DNA of 64,000 nucleotides from Lactifluus volemus (taxonomy: Eukaryota > Basidiomycota > Agaricomycetes > Russulales > Russulaceae), in the NCBI GenBank assembly GCA_022376515.1, contig WTXI01000169.1, positions 1 to 64,000 on the forward strand. Direction: 5' to 3'. Within the stretch, counting starts at the first letter, position 1, and each line of letters opens with the position of its first letter. The position numbers and the translations under genes were made by a program. Below the pieces are notes generated by a model. That model made no database searches and was not told where the DNA came from. It worked only from the letters and a program-made list of their open reading frames with translations. Positions 56,316 through 64,000 of the stretch are shown one piece after another.

Positions 56316-57744
56316 TCACCAAACTCCGACTTGCACCCACGTATCTTTCATCTCCATACTAATGACAGCTTCATCGACTACGGTTAGATCATCCCAATCT
56401 TGCTGTTCGTCCACCTGTTGCACCACGTTGTTGTCAATGATGGAAATAGGAGTACCAGCTGAAGTAAAGGCATCCTCTAAGCGAGAGAGCGCTTCTCGGG
56501 CGTTTTGATCCAATGACGTGACGGGGACGCCATCCGAAGAGAGCGGAGGGACAACCAAGATGTCACTCTCTAGCGCCGGAACAACGCGCAAATTGAGGTT
56601 GTATGGACCACCGTTGACGTGTTCGACGCACTCGGAAAGCTCTTCGCAAACGTCTTCAAGGTCGACCGTGAGGCACTCTACGTGAATATGACGTAAAGAA
56701 GGGCTGGCCGCTGCCAACACGCGTAAAGTGGATGGTAAGAGAGAGGGCGAGAATAGCGGGGTGAGGCGGACGCGTTCCAGAACGGGGAGGGACAAGGGTT
56801 CGAAAGGAGTGAGGTTGATACCGGAACCTAGCACGACGCTGCGTAAATGGGATCCGAGATGGTGGATCAGTTGAGTACACCATCTCGCATTCTCGGCCGG
56901 CGAGGCGCTCTCAAACGCGCCAAACTCGAGCGAGTCGAGTTGGCATCGAATATGGGTGAGATCGGCAGAGGATGAGAAAAGAGGAAGAAGATGACCGAGA
57001 TGGGTGTTATGGATACCAAGATGACGCAGAGTAGGGATGGACAACAAGTTGGAAAGAATAGGAGGAGGTGGGGCCGATTTGGGAATACGAGGCGCCGCAA
57101 AAGTGCGAATTCGAGAAATGGAGAGAGATTCAAGATTAGGTACAGCGAGGGCAATGTTCACAACGGTCCGTTCACTCCTAATATTATTTTTTTAGGTATG
57201 GAAGCACGATGACGCACAAATTTGACTCACAATGAGCTATAGATCGCCCCTGGGCAAGGTTCGATGGAGAGATCGGTTAGTTGATCAAGCGTAGAGAAGG
57301 TCAAGTTGGCCAATGGGGAGAGTTCAGTAGACAGATGAAGAGAGAGGGTCTTTAGACGGGGAGTAAGGGAAAGTATATGATCGAGGGCATCTGAGCACGT
57401 TGATTCTGTGGGGTTGCATGTGGTAGAAGAACCGGCCGTGTTGATGTCGAGTGAGCGAATGTGAGACACATGGGCATCTGGCACGTGATCTAGGAATCGT
57501 TGGAGCATCGCAAATGATGACAGTGTGACCGACTGGAATGCTATCTATTAGCCATGATGGAGGGGAGGGGCGGGGCGGAGGAACATACCTTGTATATGGC
57601 TGGCAAGGATAGGCTATGGTTGTACCGTGAAACCAGGGAGAGCGACTGAAGGGTCTCAAAGTCGAGGAGCTGAATGATGTTTAACTGTATCTCCACTGGG
57701 AGAGTCAGCCAGTGGGACGGAGGTGACATCAATATAGAGGACAT
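56316..57744 (-). CDS. F-box-like protein
   Basis: Three exons give about 430 residues. Exon 1 reads MSSILMSPPSHWLTLPVEIQ then LNIIQLLDFETLQSLSLVSR, an F-box-like motif. Exon 2 starts near 57531 and has VSHIRSLDINTAGSS and LDHILSLTPRLKTLSLHLST. Exon 3 (from about 57175) has LAVPNLESLSISRIR, IPTLRHLGIHNTHLGHLLPL and HLRSVVLGSGINLTPFEPLS, which look like irregular leucine-rich repeats. It ends in an acidic segment (VDEQQDWDDLTVVDEA) and EMKDTWVQVGVW. The likely role is Skp1 binding with an unknown client. The first intron starts GTATGTTCCTCC after the AIYK codons. Exon 3 is one long open frame, which supports the call. Confidence 0.78.
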
Positions 57745-59702
57745 TGGAGGGGAATGTCGTTGGGGAAGCGGGACAAGGAAGACTTATTTATATACGGTTG
57801 ATATATGAAGGAGGGGAAGAACCGACTGGTGACCGACCGACTAACACGGGACACAGGGCGGCAGCTGCTATGTGTGTGGGCCTTCCGAAGTTCCATAGAA
57901 AGGTGCCTTTTCTGAAGATGAGATGAGATCCTTGAGATGCCGACTGATGTGTCCCTTTTGATTCAGTACTCAACTCAGTCAGCGTCCTCGTCTATCGGTT
58001 TCTCATCTCGAACCCTTTAAGCGCACACGAGTTATGCTTCCGGATCATCTTTTCGCTCAACCCGCTATGATCACGAAGGACGCCGCATCACTAAATTCGA
58101 TGGGCGGCCGGCTCCTATCAAGCCCAAATTTTTTTACGCAGAAATGATCATCTCTGCCTCCCCTCTTCAACGACCTCCACCCTGACACACTTGTACCTCA
58201 TGAGACGCATCGAAAGGCAAAACCCCTGATGAACATGAGAGTTTTTTTTTTTCGGCTAATTCAAGTTAATATGGATTCGATCTACCCGTCGCACAGACGT
58301 GTCCCGTTCTTGTCGGGTTGTCGCCACAACGTACCGCACGTCGACTCGGGTTCAGCCGTTTTACGCTCCTTGGGCACCGCCTCGTAGTTACCTGTCACTT
58401 GTATGATAACCAGCTAATCGGTGGGCCAACCTCATGGTCCTCATAATACTATACCGAGGGCATACAAAGTAACCCTGGACTGTAAGCCGCCCGATAGTTC
58501 TGGAGGTCCCCGTTCCTGTTTCAATCCCTCTATTTTCCTTTACAAATATTTGACGGCCCTGTTTTCTTCGTTTCACTTCTCAGCTGACTGGCCCACCCAG
58601 GTGCCTTGACCCATCGGCGATGTGACAGTGTCGCGCATCAAGGCATCATACTTTATGTGACTTTGTTTTCTGTTTTTCTCATGTTTCCGTAACATCCCCG
58701 CATCAGCAACACCCATGTCCCCGGGAATAGGTTTCCGCGCCGAGTTCAGAGGATGCAATCCTGGTACCACCTTGCCTCAACGCCACCCCCATGCGTCGTG
58801 AATCGTTTGCTCACTCACGGAGAAATGCTTAATATGACAAATCGATTGTTTAATTATGCCAGGGCGATCATGCTTGCACTGTACTATGCTCCACCAGGCC
58901 CCCCAGTTGCGTGATTATGGCTCCGAAACGAAGCAGGTGGAGATCTCCGTTCTCGTCGGATTACGCTCTCCTGAATGCAACACGTGCTAGCAACAAACAC
59001 ACATTTTTTACGCGCTCCCCATTTTATTAATAAAAGTCTAAAACTAGAAAAATGTACAATCTACAGTACCGCTGTGGAGTGTAATTTTTCTAGTTTTAGA
59101 CCTTTTTCACATCAATTTAGCCTCTTGTTACTAATCACCGCTTATGCGGCATGGCGAAGACTTTTGAGAGCTCCTTTGCTTGCTAGCCAGTAAGTCTGCA
59201 GAGCATGTGGAATATCATTATGTATGCCACCGGTCCACCACAACTTGCACTCACCGAAGTCACAGGTGGCATGAATGCCAATATACACATGGACACACAG
59301 ACATATGGTCGTTGGGGCTACAAACAAAGCAATCATCCGTGGTTCCACGTGTTCCGCTTATTTTGCCGTTGCCATTTTAGTACAGCGCACGTGAAACCCC
59401 AACGAACCGCGCTCACGTGACCATTTTACCCCAAGGAACTGGAGGCGAACTCCGAATCTTGCATAATTGCATGGCCTGCATGTGGTAACAGGCGGGAACT
59501 ACAGCGTTCAAGACAAAATAAGGAAGGAATTGAGAGTATAGGGTGAGCGCAGCAGACATCGACACGTTAAATGGTGTGTCCGCCGTGAGCCGAAATTGCC
59601 CCAACGATTAGATTATAGACGAGTACATAAGCGCGCGTGGTGGCCAAAGCTGTTTAACGCCGTTTCTCTCTCTTCGTTTTTTTTCGGTTCCACCATTCCG
59701 TC
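57745..59702. other. Intergenic region of ~2 kb with an inverted repeat
   Basis: No gene is supported. It should contain the promoters of the F-box-like gene (left) and the desaturase gene (right). A 22-bp inverted repeat lies at 59032-59106. Just before the desaturase ATG there is a TTTTTTTTCGG pyrimidine-rich leader. Confidence 0.5.
59032..59106. repeat. Inverted repeat with 30-bp loop
   Basis: The left arm AAAAGTCTAAAACTAGAAAA (59032-59051, extending AT) is the reverse complement of the right arm TTTTTCTAGTTTTAGAC (59085-59101, extending CTTTTT), apart from one inserted base. It would form a stable AT-rich hairpin. It may be a small transposon remnant. Confidence 0.75.
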
Positions 59703-61347
59703 ATGTCCTCTATCTCCCTGCCCGCAATAGACGCGGCAAAGCTCGATAATGACCTCCGACAAGCCGAGATTCCCGCTGATCTCCATGTCCCTGACAACTA
59801 TGTAGACTACACGCTCAAGAATACCAAGCCTTTGCCACCCGTCACTTGGAATAACTGGTGGAAGGAGATCAACTATCTGTCTCTTGCCATCCTCACCATT
59901 GCACCGTCCATCTCTCTTTATGGCGCATTCACCACCGAGCTACGCTGGCAGACTGCTATTTTTGCCGCTTTCTACTATTTTGTCACTGGTTTGGGTTAGT
60001 GTCCACTGCGCGTTTTTCGGAGCCCATCTTTGTGGCAGTTGTGATGCTCATTACTCTTTGCTATAGGTATTACAGCAGGCTACCATCGCTTGTGGGCCCA
60101 CCGATCATATAATGCCTCCAAACCTCTGCAATACTTCCTTGCTGCTGCGGGCGCAGGTGCTATGGAAGGTTCTATCAAGTGGTGGTCTCGTGGGCACCGT
60201 GCACATCACCGTTATACCGATACCGACCTTGATCCATACAATGCCCATCGTGGCCTCTTGTGGTCACATATTGGCTGGATGATCGTGAAGCCACGGCGCA
60301 AACCCGGCGTTGCGGATGTCTCTGACCTCAGTAAGAATGAAGTGGTCCGCTGGCAGCACCGTTGGTATGTCTGGCTCATCCTCCTCATGGGTCTTGGAGT
60401 CCCCACTGTGATTCCGGGTTTGCTTTGGGGCGATTGGCGTGGCGGATACGTATATGCAGGCGCCGCGCGCCTGGTATTTGTTCATCACTCCACTTTTTGT
60501 GTCAATTCCCTGGCACACTGGCTTGGGGATTCTCCGTTTGATGACAAGCATACTCCTCGTGATCATGTCGTCACCGCGGTGGTTACACTTGGGGAGGGCT
60601 ATCACAACTTCCATCACCAGTTCCCCTCAGACTTTCGGAATGCTATCCGCTGGTACCAGTACGACCCTACCAAATGGTTTATCACCGCTTGTAGTTGGTT
60701 CGGCCTTGCCTCTCATTTAAAGGTAAGATTGCCTGACATCCAATTTGCCGCCCATCCCACCAACGTTCTCGTTAGACTTTCTCGGATAATGAGGTGAAAA
60801 AAGGACAACTCACTATGCAGCTCAAACGTCTACGCGAGACACAGGATGAACTTATCTGGCCTCAGGGGTCCGTCGACCTTCCTGTTATCTCGTGGCTAAG
60901 CTGTGAGCGTGAATGAACCTTTTCTCCCAGTCTCAACTAATTCGTGTCTTCCAGTCCAAGAACAGTCGCAGAAACGGCCATTAGTACTTGTAGCTGGTTA
61001 CATTCATGACGTATCTGCATTCATTGAGGAGCATCCTGGTGGTCGTCATTTGCTCGTGAAGAATATCGGTAAAGATGCCTCAACTGCATTCTTCGGTGGT
61101 GTTTATGATCACTCGAATGCGGCACACAACGTACGTCTCATTCTGTTTGACCGTGCATTTTACCTGATGGCCTGGTATACAGCTACTTTCCATGATGCGA
61201 GTGGGTATCCTCCAAGGCGGTGCACCTCACGGTCTGGAAGACAAGGCCATCCCCCCGTCACAACGCTTGCGCATTGCGAGGCACAACGAGTTGACTAGCC
61301 CGTACAGCTCTACTGCGATGTCGGATGGTGAAGGCATGCTTGGGTGA
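59703..61347 (+). CDS. OLE1: Delta-9 fatty acid desaturase (stearoyl-CoA desaturase, Ole1 type)
   Basis: Five exons (59703-59994, 60067-60722, 60776-60902, 60955-61130, 61183-61347) give 471 residues. The three histidine boxes are present: HRLWAHR, HRAHHR and HNFHH, with [15 protein letters not shown] before the last. Transmembrane segments flank them ([39 protein letters not shown]). The C-terminal cytochrome b5 domain has [20 protein letters not shown] with the heme-binding His of HPGG and a second His in YDHSNAAHN. Ole1 introduces the 9-10 double bond in stearoyl- and palmitoyl-CoA at the ER, using its own b5 domain as electron donor. All four introns are 52-72 nt. In yeast the gene is under control of fatty acids and oxygen; no such site is proven here. 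Confidence 0.95.
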
Positions 61348-64000
61348 TGCAGATGGTTCGAGAAGTCTAGTGAGGACGAATGAAAATGACAAGCCCAATG
61401 TGGAGGCCATGGTTTTTTATTAATGAATTCGGGGAGTAACTGACCTTCCCCTCAGCATGCTGTCAGAAGTACGTATAGAAATGACAATATTCGCCTTTCC
61501 CCTCGCGTCGGTGGGGGGCAAGACCTTCGTTATTCAAATGGGATGCGCTGTATCTGCATCCCTTAGTTCTTTACGTAATCTATAGAGTTCCGCTGCAAGG
61601 CCGATGACCAACTTGTTGATTCCAAACGAGTTGTGGAAAATCAGGCCAAGAATTGTATTATCTTTATGGAGCTTGGCACAGCTCTCACAAAGGCAGCCGC
61701 TCCACGGGTCATACGTTCAACGTTTACTAGCAACGTTCGGACATTCGGTAGCAAAGCTAAGCCATGTTGCGATCTTGCATGAGTCAGCAGCAGAATGAAC
61801 AAACGACGGCGATAAAAAGACGAAGTTCCCAGCAGTACCATTGAGGGGAATGATTCCGTCAATGAAAAACCGTTTTTTCGTTGCTGTTGTTACCTTGGTA
61901 GTTCCAATGTCCATTCAATCACCACCATTGAGAGTTGCCGTCCGCGGATCCATCTGTCTTGGTCTCCGAGAAGTATTGGGAAGTAAGAGATTATAGTGCG
62001 GTGGATGAGCAAAGGTAACTTATGCTTTAAATCATGTCACCACGGCGTTTAGTAAAGGGTTTCTAATTTGGAATCATGAAGGCTGAGACTCAACTACAGT
62101 ACAGTATTCACTGAATACATACATGTCCGGCCGTTATCGGCGCCGCACAATCCGCTTATGCTGAATTTTTCTGTCTCTCTACGCCACACTCCTGTGTCAT
62201 CCTGGTCGGAGGTTAGGTTTTACTTCCCGACATCTTCAAGTTCTGGACCGGCGTTGCAGGTTACGCCCAGTGGCCACCTTGCTGTCGAATCTGATCGTGG
62301 TGTGTCCGCGACGACCGTTTGGGGCTTCTGTCTATCGCGCGAGGTAGGTTCGTTGGGGCTGGGCTACGTTCTACTACTGATCCGAACATGGCGGCGGCGT
62401 ACCGTCAGAAAATTTTTGAAGAAGGAAGAGATGGAAGAAGATGTGTGTTGTTGTTGTTGTTGTTGCACTCCGTAATGTGTGGTCATCACCTCCCCCGAAA
62501 GGAGGTTCCGGAACTTGTGATTGGCCTACACATTTGTATGGGGTCTTCGTAGGAGGGTGGTGCTTATGGACAACCGGTCAGCGTGCAGTTTCTATGCGTA
62601 AGCGTTACCGTCATCGCTGCTTACGACTTTGTCATCTGGCACTTGGGCAACGGGTCACGGTCTCCATGTACCGTCATGCGCCGCTGTGGACAGGCCTTCC
62701 TTCTACGTTTGGTAGCCCTTCCTTATAGATCACCGTCCCGTCCTGTCGATAACTGCAGATCACCGGTATCAAAGAACTTTCTGACAGACCTCAACCGAAG
62801 AGAGGTTCAAGTTGGTTGTTATATGGTCGGAAATTCTCACGTGCGCAAGGAGAACGGCTGGTGCCGGACATGGCTTCGAGATGACTGTGAGTCTCCCATT
62901 CAAAGGGCATTCCTTTTCAAAATAACCAACGGACTGTTGCAGAACTTTTTTTTTTTGACGTTTCATTGGGCCCAAAAACACGTATTAGAACGAAAAGGCG
63001 GCATTTCTTAGAATCAGCAAAAAGAAGATCATCTTCTGGGTCCGGAGAGGTCAGAAATAGCACATCAGCGACCAAGCACACTGCAAGGGTTGCGTTGCAC
63101 AGAGTTCTCAGGTAATTGAACGACCAAAGCCGCAGGAAGTGCTCCTGTTCTCCGAGTCGTCAAGTGACCTTGCCTCATCTTTCGTTGCTGTGGAAAATGC
63201 GACGGCGCGACAAAGTAGGCATCTCCGCTCCATTTGACCGACTTGGAACCGTGACTGAAGCAGGGATGATGGGCTGGACAAAGGCTAGAGCTATGCCATA
63301 AGCCCACGCCGGCACTTCACGAGCGCCATTGTTTCTCGGATATCCTTGAGCTGCTCGTCGGCACTTACTAGTAGCGACGGCTGAGCCCAGGCTCAAACCT
63401 CGCAGTCCCTCCATCCCACTACCCGGAGCAGTGGAGACGGGGTTCTACACAAATAGGAAACTACCAGCGCACTCGCAGCTGATTTCTGTGTTTGTTTATT
63501 GTTTATTTTATTTTTTACAGAGTTTGGTTCGTGCCTTGAAACCTTGTAAACTATTCCGAGTCGTTTTCACGCTGTACGAACCAGTGTTCGTATATTGCCC
63601 CCCCCCTCCCGTTCCATCCGAGTTGTCGGAGAGTACCCGCTGCGCGCGATCGCATCATTACCCGAATTCTTGTTCGTCAAACACTACGTTCAAACATTCC
63701 CTGCACTAGCACCACCAGTACTGCCTACTAAGGGGTGTTACCCATTGGCTAGTGCTCTCTACCGATATCGAACTCTAATAATCTCGATCAGTACTGTATA
63801 TGATTCCGAGTCAAAACCGCGGCTTTCGGCAATGCCCTGGATGGCTAGCCGCGGTGTAGCGCACAACGGAGGTACAATCGTAAGCGGCCGCAGCCATGAG
63901 TGCGGGTTGGCGTAGTGCGCTCCCAGCTGAACCGCGATGATATTTCAAGTTAAGTTCCATTTTATCTTTCCATCCGGACCTTCCCCATGTGCAAACATTC
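61348..64000. other. Terminal 2.7 kb without a supported gene
   Basis: Open frames such as 62158-62475 (+) and 62583-63011 (+) have no recognisable domain and do not join into a plausible exon chain. A (TTG)n microsatellite lies at 62445-62465. The sequence at 63590-63920 is cut by the window end, and a gene beyond the edge cannot be excluded. Confidence 0.45.
62445..62465 (+). repeat. (TTG)n microsatellite
   Basis: About seven uninterrupted TTG/GTT units. Confidence 0.9.

Noticed and set aside
1..64000. CRISPR arrays, bacterial operons, rRNA genes
   Set aside because: Introns and protein content are eukaryotic, and no regularly spaced repeats or rRNA cores are visible.

Overview
This window is nuclear DNA from a filamentous fungus, most likely a basidiomycete (Agaricomycetes). 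Genes are dense, many introns are 47-90 nt long, and the protein set is eukaryotic (Spt5, cyclophilin-40, Mic10, NOSIP, Pif1, UVDE, PLC, an OCRL-like 5-phosphatase, an Ole1-type desaturase, a fungal GPCR). Expanded BTB/POZ genes and low synteny in the repeat-rich parts fit a Rhizoctonia/Ceratobasidium-like genome. That genus-level guess is inference.

Layout. 0.1-9.6 kb is a BTB/POZ cluster on the plus strand: a frameshifted copy, an intact small copy, two twin genes inside ~3 kb tandem units, BTB relics, and a five-exon copy whose 5' end was also duplicated. 10-23.8 kb is housekeeping sequence: a small HNWG-motif protein (-), cyclophilin-40 (+), an OCRL-type phosphoinositide 5-phosphatase with RhoGAP-like C-terminus (-), a ~660 bp inverted-repeat element, Pif1 helicase (-), a tail-anchored protein (-) and NOSIP (-). 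24-33 kb is an old tandem segmental duplication carrying two tiny secreted-peptide genes (50 and 51 aa) whose signal peptides, introns and UTRs are nearly identical while the mature peptides differ strongly. 33-48.6 kb is conserved again: UVDE (-), Spt5 (-), F-box/LRR (+), Mic10 (-), phospholipase C (+), and a proline-rich coiled-coil protein (-). 48.6-54.3 kb is gene-poor. 54.3-61.4 kb holds a 7TM receptor (+), an F-box-like protein (-) and a delta-9 desaturase with a cytochrome b5 tail (+). 61.4-64 kb shows no supported gene.

The genes do not form an obvious pathway cluster. Spt5 and the F-box gene are divergent with only ~128 bp between start codons. Exon models below were built by hand from splice signals, reading phase and family motifs. 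Boundaries given as exact are those where phase and motif agree; others are stated as approximate.
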